Shown piece by piece: positions 8,494 through 18,742 of a stretch of 64,000 nt of DNA. Origin of the DNA: Allorhizobium pseudoryzae. GTDB lineage: Bacteria; Pseudomonadota; Alphaproteobacteria; Rhizobiales; Rhizobiaceae. The notes under the pieces were generated by a model that worked only from the letters and a program-made list of their open reading frames with translations, had not been told where the DNA came from and searched no databases. The stretch lies in contig NZ_CP049244.1 in assembly GCF_011046245.1 (NCBI RefSeq), forward strand, positions 310,001 to 374,000, written 5' to 3'. Position 1 is the stretch's first letter, and every line of letters begins with the position of its first letter. A program made the position numbers and the translations under genes.

Positions 8494-9882
8494 ATGTCAG
8501 CGGAAGATAGCAAGACCGATCAGATCGCCGCTCGGATTGCCCTGTCTATCGATGAGGGTGTCCTTCCTAAGGGCACGAAACTCAGATCGTTGCGGGCGGC
8601 GGCCGATGCGTATGGCGTCTCGAAGAATACGGTGGTCGAGGCCTATGACCGGCTGGTGGCGCGGGGCTATGTGGAGCCGCGGCACGGAGCGGGTTATTAT
8701 GTGACAGGAATCCGCCCCCGCTCGCAAGATCCCGTCACCGCCCGACAGGCCGAGGCGGTCGATATTGCGACACTGCTGCGGGAACAACTGGACCACAGCT
8801 TCACCACGCGCCTTGGCGAAGGACGTCCGCCGGCGGAATGGGTGGAAGGCTCCGTCCTCAAGAGCCATTTGCGCAATATCGCGAGCGGACAAAGGGGGTT
8901 GTTCGAGCACGCTTATGAAAGTCCCATTGGCTATCTGCCGCTGCGCGAAACACTGTCACGGACCCTGGACGAACGCTCCATTGCCGTTCGGCCGCAGAAC
9001 ATCCTCCTCACCCTCGGCGCCAATCACGCCTTTGACCTGATCATCCGGCAGTATCTGCGCCCGGGCGATGCCGTCTTAACCGACAGCCCTGGATATTATC
9101 CACTTTTTGCCAAATTGAAGCTTGCCGGTACGCGTCTTGTCGGCGTTCGTCGCGGCCGAAACGGCCCAGATCCCGACGATCTTGCAGCAAAGGCACAAGC
9201 GAGCGGCGCCCGTTTCTTCTTTACACAGTCGCTGGCACACAATCCGACCGGCAGCTCGCTGACGCTTGGGCGGGCACACGACATACTCAGAATCGCAGAG
9301 CGCCTGGATTTCATGATCGTGGAGGACGATGCATTCGGCGATCTCATGCCAGCAAGTGCTGCCCGGCTTGCAGCACTCGATCAGCTACGCCGCGTCATCT
9401 ATGTTGGCACCTTTGCCAAAATCCTGTCGGCCAGCCTTCGCGTCGGCTACGTCGCGGCCTCAGCGGATATCATCAATCACCTCGTCAACATGAAAATGCT
9501 GACGATCGTCAATTCGTCCGGCTATGTCGAACGTATCGTCCACACAGTGCTGAACGACGGCCATTATCGCCATCACCTCAAGCGCCTGAATGGGCGGATC
9601 AGAGATGCGCAACTCGCCGCAGTCCGCACCCTGCGCAAACTTGGCCTCACCCCCTGGATCGAGGAAGTCGATGGCTATTATCTCTGGATCGAACTGCCCG
9701 AGGGACTCGACGACATAGAGTTGACCCGGCGCGCGGCGCGCGAGAGCATCTTCCTCGCTCCCGGATCGGTATTCGAGATCGATCGCAATCCGGGAGACCG
9801 CGGACACCTTCGACTGAATGTGGCCTATGTCGGAGATCCAAGATGCGCCAGTTTCTTTGCCCGTGAACTTGCCGCCACCTAA
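8494..9882 (+). CDS. MocR-type GntR regulator with aminotransferase-fold domain
   Basis: A 462-residue regulator. Residues 1-75 hold a GntR winged helix (GTKLRSLRAAADAYGVSKNTVVEAYDRL), and about 110-460 a fold type I aminotransferase domain with LTLGANHAFDL, NPTGSSLT, VEDDAFGDL and TFAKIL, whose Lys is in the place of the PLP-binding lysine. It is transcribed away from mvaA and most likely controls that operon and itself. MocR proteins usually sense amino compounds or PLP; control of mevalonate use by one is unusual, since mevalonate has no amine. Start ATG has AAGGAGA upstream. Confidence 0.88.
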   Translation: MSAEDSKTDQIAARIALSIDEGVLPKGTKLRSLRAAADAYGVSKNTVVEAYDRLVARGYVEPRHGAGYYVTGIRPRSQDPVTARQAEAVDIATLLREQLDHSFTTRLGEGRPPAEWVEGSVLKSHLRNIASGQRGLFEHAYESPIGYLPLRETLSRTLDERSIAVRPQNILLTLGANHAFDLIIRQYLRPGDAVLTDSPGYYPLFAKLKLAGTRLVGVRRGRNGPDPDDLAAKAQASGARFFFTQSLAHNPTGSSLTLGRAHDILRIAERLDFMIVEDDAFGDLMPASAARLAALDQLRRVIYVGTFAKILSASLRVGYVAASADIINHLVNMKMLTIVNSSGYVERIVHTVLNDGHYRHHLKRLNGRIRDAQLAAVRTLRKLGLTPWIEEVDGYYLWIELPEGLDDIELTRRAARESIFLAPGSVFEIDRNPGDRGHLRLNVAYVGDPRCASFFARELAAT

Positions 9883-10101
9883 AAGACAAGGCGTCACGGC
9901 CCGCACGCGCGGAGGCGCTCACAGCCGACCGCGATCGACTTGTTCAGGAGCACGGACCCGGGGCCACATCATCCCGCTCCCGCCAAAAGACATTGCCTTG
10001 CCATCAGGTGCCAAGCGACATCGATGGGACGGATACGAAGGATTGAATGTACCCAAAACTTTGATATGCAAGACTCGTAGCTACTTAACCGGCAGGAGAC
10101 G

Positions 10102-11031
10102 ATGAGTCGCAATTTTCTTGTAGTGGATCCCGAGCAGCGCCTCGACGTTTTGAAAGCCTTGGCCTCTCCGATCAGAATCCAGATTCTCAAGCTGTTGCGC
10201 ACGCAATCCGCAATGAATGGCAGCGATATTGCTGACAAACTCGAACTACCGCAATCCACGGTTTCCACCAATCTTCAAATTCTCGAAGCCGCGGGATTGA
10301 TACGAACCGATACCCAGAAAGCCCGAAAAGGCAATCAGAAGATCTGTCACTCGACCTTTGATGAGGTGCTGGTGATGTTTGATGACGACATCGCGCCGCT
10401 ACGGTCTCCAATGATCGAGGTTGCCATGCCCCTTGGTCTTTACACCAGTTGCGAAGTCTCGGCACCCTGCGGGATCTGTTCTGTGGATGGCATCATCGGC
10501 ATGCTGGATGTGCCGGACACATTCCTGGAGCCAGACCGGATGAAGGCCGGGCTGGTTTGGTTTACGCAAGGCTATCTCGAATACAAGTTCCCGAATAACG
10601 CGCGGCTTTCCCAACATACCGTCGAAGCAGTAGAAATCTCGCTCGAGCTCAGCTCGGAGGTCCCCGGCACCTCAGCCGACTGGCCGAGTGATATCACGAT
10701 CTCGATCAATGGGATCGAGATCGGCACGTGGATGACCACCGGCGATTTCGGCGACAAGCGCGGGGTCTATACGCCCAGCTGGTGGAAGCTGAAGGGAAGC
10801 CAATACGGTAAATTGAAGAACTGGCGCGTGACGAAGGACGGAACCTTCGTGGATGGCATGAAAATTTCACCCGTTTCCCTGATAGACTTGGATCTTTCAA
10901 ACCATCATTCGCTTCGGGTTCGGATCGCGGTCAAACCTGACGCAAAACATCCGGGTGGTATCAATATTTTCGGTCGCGGGTTCGGCAATTACGACCAGGA
11001 CATCATCCTGCGCCTCTACACGGCGACCTGA
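10102..11031 (+). CDS. ArsR-like winged-helix regulator with C-terminal ligand domain
   Basis: A 309-residue regulator, far longer than plain ArsR proteins. Residues 15-85 form the winged helix (ALASPIRIQILKLL, LPQSTVSTNLQILEAAGLI). The remaining 220 residues are rich in beta strands (DITISINGIEIGTW, VYTPSWWKLKGSQYG, GGINIFGRGFGNY) and resemble carbohydrate-binding or jelly-roll modules seen in sugar-linked ArsR-type regulators; I do not recognise an exact family. There are Cys residues at about 117-128 (CEVSAPCGICSVDG). It precedes the arabinofuranosidase gene and is the likely controller of the arabinan module. Confidence 0.75.
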   Translation: MSRNFLVVDPEQRLDVLKALASPIRIQILKLLRTQSAMNGSDIADKLELPQSTVSTNLQILEAAGLIRTDTQKARKGNQKICHSTFDEVLVMFDDDIAPLRSPMIEVAMPLGLYTSCEVSAPCGICSVDGIIGMLDVPDTFLEPDRMKAGLVWFTQGYLEYKFPNNARLSQHTVEAVEISLELSSEVPGTSADWPSDITISINGIEIGTWMTTGDFGDKRGVYTPSWWKLKGSQYGKLKNWRVTKDGTFVDGMKISPVSLIDLDLSNHHSLRVRIAVKPDAKHPGGINIFGRGFGNYDQDIILRLYTAT

Positions 11032-11145
11032 GTACGTCATCTCTTATCATTAGCGCGACGATCCCTCCTTGGGCGAAGCTGACGTGTGCAATTTTTGCGC
11101 ACGCCAGCTTGCATTTTCATCAGCATTCGAATTATAACCGAAATC

Positions 11146-11159
11146 GTGATGCACATCAC
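11146..11159. promoter_or_regulatory. Dyad GTGATG-CA-CATCAC before the GH51 gene
   Basis: Six-base arms separated by two bases, nested inside a wider inverted repeat (CGAAATC on the left, GATTTCG on the right, abutting the ribosome site). A closely similar dyad occurs at 12750 in front of the ABC binding-protein gene. Candidate operator for the ArsR-like regulator encoded just upstream. Confidence 0.5.
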
Positions 11160-11184
11160 ATAATCGGATTTCGAGGAGAACACC

Positions 11185-12696
11185 ATGCAGGCGAGCGTCA
11201 TTGCGAACAAGGATTACACGATATCCGAGATTGATGATCGTGTTTATGGAGCCTTCCTCGAACATCTTGGCCGCGCCATCTACGAGGGAATCTATGAACC
11301 CGAGCACCCCACTGCAGACGCCAACGGGATGCGCGGCGATGTCATTGAGCTTGTGAAGCGCCTGAACGTGCCGTTCGTCCGGTACCCGGGCGGGAACTTC
11401 GTCTCGGCCTACAACTGGGAAGATGGGATCGGTCCCCGCGACCAGCGTCCGGTGCGTCTGGACCTTGCGTGGCACACCTCTGAAAGCAATGCCGTCGGGA
11501 TCCACGAGTTTGCTGATTGGTGCGCAACGGTCGGCACGGACATGATGCTGGCCGTCAACCTCGGCTCGCGCGGCGTCGATGAGGCCCGGAACTTTCTGGA
11601 ATACTGCAACCATCCGGGCGGCTCGTACTGGTCCGATCTGCGGATCAAGAACGGCCGGAAGGATCCCTGGAACGTTAAACTGTGGTGCCTCGGCAACGAG
11701 ATGGACGGACCCTGGCAGGTCGGCCACAAGGACGCGCACGAATATGGGAAACTGGCCGCGAACACCGCGCGTGCGATGCGCATGTTCGACAAGTCCCTGG
11801 AACTGGTCGCCTGCGGCTCCTCGAATTCCGATATGGTCACCTATCCCGACTGGGAGCGGATCGTGCTTGAGCATACATTTGAGCACATCGACCACATCAG
11901 CCTGCACATGTACTTCCGCAACTATGAGAAAAACACCGCAAATTACCTAGCGCTAAGCGAAAAACTCGACCGCTACATCGATACGATTGCGGCAACGATC
12001 CGCTACGTCCAGTCGAAAAAGAAGTCGCGGCACAAGGTCTTCATCTCCTTCGATGAATGGAACGTCTGGTATCACTCGAACCAGCAGGACCGTGCCATTC
12101 GCGACGGTCACCAGGGCTGGCCGCACGCGCCAGCTCTGTTGGAGGACATCTATAATTTCGAAGACGTTCTGATGGTTGGCCTCGCGTTGAACACGTTCAT
12201 ACGCCGATCCGACGTGGTCAAGATCGCTTGCATCGCGCAGCTGGTGAATGTGATTGCGCCGATCATGACCGAACGGGGCGGCCCGGCCTGGGCGCAGACG
12301 ATCTATTATCCGTACTACTACGCATCGATCCATGGCCGAGGGACCGCGCTGCAACTTCAGGTGAAGTCGCCCGGCTATGAAAGCGTCCATGCCGATCATA
12401 CACCCTATCTCGACATTGCGGGCGTCCATAACGAGGCCACAGGCATCGTCACATTCTTCCTGATCAACCGGCATTCAGTTGAAACCATCCGAACCGAAGT
12501 CGCCCTGCAGGGATTCACGCAAGGCACCATCCTTGAGCACAAGGTGATGACGCATAGCAACTTGGAGGCCGTCAATACGGCAACTAGCCAGCAGGAAGTC
12601 GCGCCGCGCGACGGCAAGGGTGCAGCCCTGACCGAAGGGACACTGACGATCGAGCTACCCCCGTATTCCTACCAGATGGTGCGGGTAAAGGTCTGA
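11185..12696 (+). CDS. Alpha-L-arabinofuranosidase, GH51
   Basis: Retaining exo-hydrolase that releases L-arabinofuranose from arabino-oligosaccharides. The 503 residues match the usual GH51 length. Landmarks: GRAIYEGIYEP near the N-terminus, RYPGGNFVSAYNWEDGIGP, the acid/base Glu172 in WCLGNEMDGPWQ, and the nucleophile Glu291 in ISFDEWNVWY; the C-terminal beta domain ends LPPYSYQMVRVKV. There is no signal peptide, so it acts in the cytoplasm on imported oligosaccharides, which fits the ABC importer that follows. Strong GAGGAG site before the ATG. Confidence 0.94.
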   Translation: MQASVIANKDYTISEIDDRVYGAFLEHLGRAIYEGIYEPEHPTADANGMRGDVIELVKRLNVPFVRYPGGNFVSAYNWEDGIGPRDQRPVRLDLAWHTSESNAVGIHEFADWCATVGTDMMLAVNLGSRGVDEARNFLEYCNHPGGSYWSDLRIKNGRKDPWNVKLWCLGNEMDGPWQVGHKDAHEYGKLAANTARAMRMFDKSLELVACGSSNSDMVTYPDWERIVLEHTFEHIDHISLHMYFRNYEKNTANYLALSEKLDRYIDTIAATIRYVQSKKKSRHKVFISFDEWNVWYHSNQQDRAIRDGHQGWPHAPALLEDIYNFEDVLMVGLALNTFIRRSDVVKIACIAQLVNVIAPIMTERGGPAWAQTIYYPYYYASIHGRGTALQLQVKSPGYESVHADHTPYLDIAGVHNEATGIVTFFLINRHSVETIRTEVALQGFTQGTILEHKVMTHSNLEAVNTATSQQEVAPRDGKGAALTEGTLTIELPPYSYQMVRVKV

Positions 12697-12749
12697 CAGA
12701 CGGCCATTGGACGCAGGCAAGACGCATTCTTTCATATATCACGATCTTC

Positions 12750-12759
12750 GATGTACATC
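12750..12759. promoter_or_regulatory. Dyad GATGTACATC before the ABC operon
   Basis: A perfect ten-base palindrome about 95 bases upstream of the binding-protein gene. It shares the core GATGyACATC with the dyad at 11146, as expected for two targets of one regulator. Confidence 0.45.
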
Positions 12760-12854
12760 ATGTAATTCGTTGACAGCTAGGGCATCCTGATTATCATTCA
12801 GATGGGAAATTGGCCTGAGGGAGCGGGTCAACTCCCATAAACCGGGAGGAAACA

Positions 12855-14771
12855 ATGAACAGACGTCGATTTCTGCAGACGACTGCGCTGGGCGCGGTCT
12901 TTATGGCCGGCGGTCGTTTTGCCGGTGCCCAACAGGCATCCGCACCGGATCTGGCCCGTTTTCCACGAGACAAGACCATCATCATCCAAAATCCGGAAGG
13001 CGTGATCCGCAATCCCGGCTGGTTCAACATCTGGGTGAACGGTGGCGGCGGCCAATCGACTGGCCTTCAGCAACTGGCGCTGGATACGCTTTGGTACATC
13101 GATCCGGATGCCGGCATCGAAGGCGCCTCGCAGAACGGCATCTACAATTCGCTCGCCTCCGGTCCTTGGCAGTATAACGACGATTTCACCAAGATGACTG
13201 CCCCGCTGCGCGAAGGAATGCTGTGGAGCGACGGCAAACCCTTCACATCCGCCGATGTCGCCTTTACCGTCGATCTGCAGATGCGCACGCCGGGCATGAT
13301 CTGGTCGAGCACTTTTGCAAACCAGGTCCAGTCCATCGAAACGCCGGACGAAAAGACGGTCATCTTCAACTTGAAGAAACCGAACTCGCGGTTCCATACG
13401 CTATTTTCGGTGCGCTGGAATGCCTGCTGGATCATGCCGAAGCACGTCTTCGAAACAGTCAAGGATCCGCTGACTTTCGCCTTCAACCCGCCAGTCGGGC
13501 TCGGCGCCTACACCTTGAACAGTTTTGATCCCAACGGGACCTGGTTCATCTGGGACAAGCGGCCCGACTGGGACAAGACGCCGATGGGCCTCGTCGGTGA
13601 ACCGAAGCCGCAACATGCGATCTACCGCAACAACATCTCGATCGACAACCGGCTGATCGAGATGCGCAACGGCAATCTGGATATGATCCACGACCTGACG
13701 CCCGAGGGCGCCTTCTCGATCGTGCAGCAGGATCCGACGACACAGGGCTGGTTCCCGAGCTTTCCCTACGCCCATCCCGACCCGACGCTCATCCATGTCC
13801 TGTTCAATCACCAGTCCGGCGCATCTTTGTTTGGTGACAAGCGCATCCGCTGGGCGCTTGCCTTGATGCTCGATGCCCGGGCGATGAGCATGGCGAGCTA
13901 TCGCGGCGCAGCAACACTGTCAGCGATCGCCGTGCCGCCCACGGGAACCCATCCGCGCGACTACCATATGAAACTGCAGGATTACCTGACCAATTACGAA
14001 GTCGACACCGGCAAACGGAAGGTGAAGGTCTACGATCCGGACATCGGGATGCAGATCGCCGACATGGTCCGGCGGCAATTCGGCGCGGCCGTTCCGACAG
14101 ACCCAGTCGCCGTGCGCAATGCCTTCGGTTATGGTTGGTGGAAACAGGATGTGGCTGCCGCCGAAGAACTGCTGCTTGCTGCCGGATGTACGAAAAGCGG
14201 CCGGCAATGGATGCTGCCGGACGGAAAGCCGTTCCGCTTCAACCTGATGGTGCCGCCAGATGGCGTCGTCAACCGGCTTGGCACCGTCATCGCCCAGGCC
14301 TGGAGCCAGAACGGGATCGAGGTCACGCCCGAAGCTGCCCCCGACATCCGGGAACGCCTGACGGCCGGAGACTATGTCGCATCGGTACGCTGGGCGATCG
14401 AAACCTTCGGCGGTCACCCGGATCTGAGTTTCTTCCTCGACAGCTACCATTCGCAGTACGTCGCGGCTCAAGGCAAACCGCAGGCGCCGCGCAACCTCAT
14501 GCGCTACAGCGCGCCGCAACAGGACCAGATCATCGAAAAGATCCGTGGCACTGGATTCAACGATCCGCGCAGCCTCGAACTCGGCCATGACTATGTGAAG
14601 TACTATATCGATGAGATGCCGGTCATCCCGATCATGTCCTTCAACGTCTTCTCGGTACAATCGAACCGCTACTGGACCGGCTGGCCGAACGCGCAGAAAC
14701 CCTATGCAAACCCGGTCACGAACTGGGGCAACAGCCGGTACATCCTGACGCAGATCCGCTCTGCCAAGTGA
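12855..14771 (+). CDS. ABC transporter substrate-binding protein, peptide/oligosaccharide type (SBP family 5)
   Basis: A 638-residue exported binding protein. The N-terminus MNRRRFLQTTALGAVF...GAQQ is a twin-arginine-type signal. The body has the family 5 features: LREGMLWSDGKPFTSADVAFT, ENGNLDM-like RNGNLDMIHDLT, DKRIRWALALMLDAR and WSQNGIEVT. Family 5 proteins bind peptides but also oligosaccharides; the neighbouring GH51 and GH43 genes point to arabino-oligosaccharides or related glycosides. Preceded by GGGAGGAAACA and followed by two permeases and two ATPases in one operon. Confidence 0.9.
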   Translation: MNRRRFLQTTALGAVFMAGGRFAGAQQASAPDLARFPRDKTIIIQNPEGVIRNPGWFNIWVNGGGGQSTGLQQLALDTLWYIDPDAGIEGASQNGIYNSLASGPWQYNDDFTKMTAPLREGMLWSDGKPFTSADVAFTVDLQMRTPGMIWSSTFANQVQSIETPDEKTVIFNLKKPNSRFHTLFSVRWNACWIMPKHVFETVKDPLTFAFNPPVGLGAYTLNSFDPNGTWFIWDKRPDWDKTPMGLVGEPKPQHAIYRNNISIDNRLIEMRNGNLDMIHDLTPEGAFSIVQQDPTTQGWFPSFPYAHPDPTLIHVLFNHQSGASLFGDKRIRWALALMLDARAMSMASYRGAATLSAIAVPPTGTHPRDYHMKLQDYLTNYEVDTGKRKVKVYDPDIGMQIADMVRRQFGAAVPTDPVAVRNAFGYGWWKQDVAAAEELLLAAGCTKSGRQWMLPDGKPFRFNLMVPPDGVVNRLGTVIAQAWSQNGIEVTPEAAPDIRERLTAGDYVASVRWAIETFGGHPDLSFFLDSYHSQYVAAQGKPQAPRNLMRYSAPQQDQIIEKIRGTGFNDPRSLELGHDYVKYYIDEMPVIPIMSFNVFSVQSNRYWTGWPNAQKPYANPVTNWGNSRYILTQIRSAK

Positions 14772-14881
14772 CGCCACAGACGTGAAAAGACAAGAAATCG
14801 GGAGGCACGCTCTGCCTCTCGATGCTCTGCGCAACTGCTGCGCGGTCTTTGACCGCGGATACCAGCCGCAAAGGGAATCGC

Positions 14882-15886
14882 ATGAAATCGTATTTCTGGT
14901 TCGTCGCCAAACGAGCGGTGCTTCTGGTCGCGGTGATCTTTTTTGGCGTGTCGGCCACGTTCTTCATCACCCATCTCTCGCCAATCAGCCCGGTTGAAAC
15001 CGCGCTGGGCCGCATCATGAACCAATCCAGCTTCAGCCCGGACGCCATAGAAGAGATGCGACGGGTTCTGACCGACTTGTACGGCACCGACAGGCCGCTG
15101 CTGCAACAGTATCTGACCTTTTGGCAGAAGCTTGCCGCGGGGGATCTCGGCCCCTCTCTGATCGCCTTTCCCACGCCAGCCATGACACTTGTGATGCAAG
15201 CCCTGCCCTGGACGGTCGTGCTGCTTCTCGTGTCCACCATGATCACCTTTGCAATCGGCAATCTGATGGGTGCGATGGCCGGATATTTCCAAGACAACAT
15301 CGCTCTCAAGGCATTTGGCGTCGTGGCCGTCGTCCTGCAACCCATTCCGTATTACGTCGTCGCCTTTGTACTGCTGATCCTGTTCGGCTTTGTTTGGCCG
15401 GTCCTGCCGATTTCCGGTGGCTACGCGATGGATGTCGCGCCCGGCTTTACGCTGAGCTTCGTTCAATCCGTTCTCATGCATGCGATCCTGCCGGCCGCCT
15501 CGCTGGTGCTCGTCGGCTTTGGAAGCTGGTTCCTCGGCATGCGGGCGCTCGTTTCGACCGTCGTCACCGAAGACTTTGTCACCTATGCCGAACTTGCCGG
15601 CGTCCGAAACTCCACCATCATGGGTGGCTACGTCATCCGTAACGCGCTGATTCCACAGGTCACCGGACTGGCCATGAGCCTCGGCGCCGTCTTTTCCGGT
15701 ACGATCATCACGGAACAGGTCTTCAACTATCCGGGACTCGGCTCGCTGCTGATCGATGCGGTCTTCGGGGGCGACTATGCGCTCGTCCTTGCCGTTTCGA
15801 CCATATCGATCGCCGCTGTCGGCATCGCCATCTTCATCGTCGACCTGCTCTATCCCCTGATAGACCCACGCGTGAAAGCGGAGTGA
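14882..15886 (+). CDS. ABC transporter permease (DppB/OppB type)
   Basis: A 334-residue membrane protein with six predicted helices. The permease loop is EDFVTYAELAGVRNSTIMGGYVIRNALIPQVTGLA, and the C-terminus GDYALVLAVSTISIAAVGIAIFIVDLLYPLIDPRVKA is typical of DppB. The start at 14882 (MKSYFWFVAKRAV) is preferred over an upstream in-frame ATG because a positively charged residue run then enters the first helix directly. Partner of the next permease. Confidence 0.92.
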   Translation: MKSYFWFVAKRAVLLVAVIFFGVSATFFITHLSPISPVETALGRIMNQSSFSPDAIEEMRRVLTDLYGTDRPLLQQYLTFWQKLAAGDLGPSLIAFPTPAMTLVMQALPWTVVLLLVSTMITFAIGNLMGAMAGYFQDNIALKAFGVVAVVLQPIPYYVVAFVLLILFGFVWPVLPISGGYAMDVAPGFTLSFVQSVLMHAILPAASLVLVGFGSWFLGMRALVSTVVTEDFVTYAELAGVRNSTIMGGYVIRNALIPQVTGLAMSLGAVFSGTIITEQVFNYPGLGSLLIDAVFGGDYALVLAVSTISIAAVGIAIFIVDLLYPLIDPRVKAE

Positions 15887-15890
15887 CCCG

Positions 15891-16748
15891 ATGTTTGCCG
15901 TGCTGCGCGACCTCATCCGTTACAATGCCGAATTTGCCATCGGGCTGGTGCTGGTTCTCTCCATCATCATCTTTGCGATGCTCAGTGTCTTCAACCCTGT
16001 CGATGCGCGCCTGATCTTTACCACCATTCCCGACCAGCCGCCTTCGGCGGAATTCTGGTTTGGGACCAATTCGCGCGGACAAGACATGTTCTGGCAGCTG
16101 TCCGAAGCGTTTCGCAACAGCCTTATGTTTGGTCTCACGGTCGCCGTCATCAGCCGCATCCTGTCGATCAGCGTCGGCCTGTTGTCCGGCTATATCGGTG
16201 GCTGGACCGACCGCATCCTGATGTTCATCAACGACATCTTTGTCGCCATTCCGATCTTTCCGGTGCTCGTGCTGTTCTATTTCGTGCTGCGCAGCGACAT
16301 GAACGCCGTCACCCTTGCCTTCATCATGGCCTGTCTCGGCTGGCCCTATGATGCGCGCCTGATCCGATCCGTCGCTCTTGGATTGAAACATCGCGAATTT
16401 ACCCGCCACGCCGTGTTTGCCGGCATGAGCACACGCAAGATCCTGCTCGAAGAGCACCTTCCGTTTGTCATGCCGATCGTCTTTTCGACCTTCATGAACA
16501 ACATGCTGTGGTCGATCGGCCTGGAAGTGACGCTCGCGGTCCTTGGCCTGACGGACATCAACACACCGACGATCGGCACGGTCCTTTATTGGGCAAATTC
16601 GCATTCGGCCATGGTGGTTGGTGTCTGGTGGTGGATCGTCATACCCGTGGTCCTGACGGCCCTCACCTTCCTGGGCATGTTTCTCCTGGCGGTCAGCACC
16701 AACGAGTACATCGACCCGCGCAGCCGTTTGCGCCGGATGGGAGTGTAA
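15891..16748 (+). CDS. ABC transporter permease (DppC/OppC type)
   Basis: A 285-residue permease beginning four bases after its partner. It has the DppC feature FWFGTNSRGQDMFWQLSEAFRNSL after the first helix and the coupling loop KHREFTRHAVFAGMSTRKILLEEHLP. Ends in IDPRSRLRRMGV. Together the two permeases form the membrane channel of the arabinoside importer. Confidence 0.92.
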   Translation: MFAVLRDLIRYNAEFAIGLVLVLSIIIFAMLSVFNPVDARLIFTTIPDQPPSAEFWFGTNSRGQDMFWQLSEAFRNSLMFGLTVAVISRILSISVGLLSGYIGGWTDRILMFINDIFVAIPIFPVLVLFYFVLRSDMNAVTLAFIMACLGWPYDARLIRSVALGLKHREFTRHAVFAGMSTRKILLEEHLPFVMPIVFSTFMNNMLWSIGLEVTLAVLGLTDINTPTIGTVLYWANSHSAMVVGVWWWIVIPVVLTALTFLGMFLLAVSTNEYIDPRSRLRRMGV

Positions 16749-16751
16749 GTG

Positions 16752-17779
<1,028 letters not shown>

Positions 17780-17783
<4 letters not shown>

Positions 17784-18700
17784 CAACTCATCTTGAAATC
17801 CGCGAGGTGTCGAAGACCTTCAATCTGGGTGGCATCTTCGGCCGCAAGACGGTGCGCGCCGTACAATCCGCCAGCCTTTCCCTCAGAGAAGATACCCCCG
17901 AAATCTTCGCGATCATCGGGGAATCCGGCTCGGGAAAAACCACGCTTGCCCGGATGATCCTTGGTTTGGAAGATCCGAGTGAGGGCAGCATTCTTTTTCG
18001 CGGCGAACCTGTACGCCGCCGCATGGGAGAGAGTGAACGGCACCGTTTCATGGCCAGCGTTCAGCCGGTGTTTCAAAATCCCTTCGAGGCCTTCAATCCG
18101 CTCAAGCTGATCGATCGGTATCTGGATAGCACCGCACGCGCGTTTCTGGGGGCATCTGATCCGGTAGCGATTGACGCTGCCAAGGATGAGGCATTGCAGA
18201 AGGTGGGCTTGAGCCTCGCCGAAGTCCGCGGGCGTTTTCCGCATGAACTGAGCGGAGGGCAGCTGCAACGCGTCGCCATCGCCCGGGCACTCATCCCGAA
18301 ACCGGCGCTGTTGATCGCAGACGAACCCGTGTCGATGGTCGATGCCTCTTTGCGCATGAGCATCGTCAACCTTCTCAAGAGCCTGCGAGACGAGTTCGGC
18401 GTCTCCGTCATCTACATCACCCATGACTTGGCGACGGCCTACTATATCTCGAATCGGATCATGATCATGCAGCGCGGTTGCGTGGTCGAAATGGGTGACG
18501 CTCGCGCCGTATTGGACAGGCCGGAGCATCCCTACTCCCGCCTGTTGCAAGCCAGCGTGCTATCGACGGCGGATGCCGGAAACGGCCAGCTGGAGGTCGA
18601 CAGGGCGCTGCTGAGTGCAGCATCGGACTGCGTCGGTCGCGTGGGCAAGCTCGTCACGCGACCCGACGGCCGGTCGGTAATGCAATATGCGCCTGCTTGA
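17780..18700 (+). CDS. ABC transporter ATP-binding protein (OppF/DppF type)
   Basis: A 306-residue ATPase with Walker A GESGSGKTT, signature LSGGQLQRVA, Walker B LLIADEPVSMVD and H-loop ITHDL. The start at 17780 overlaps the previous stop (ATGA); the longer frame upstream is a shadow inside the OppD-like gene. Pairs with the preceding ATPase to power the two permeases. Confidence 0.92.
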
Positions 18701-18742
18701 TTGAGTTGGTGCCTGAGGGCCATCCCAGCAAGGAGACCGGAC

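Noticed and set aside
14702..15916. 404-codon open frame on the minus strand
   Set aside because: Antisense shadow of the DppB-type permease; charged low-complexity composition and no family likeness.
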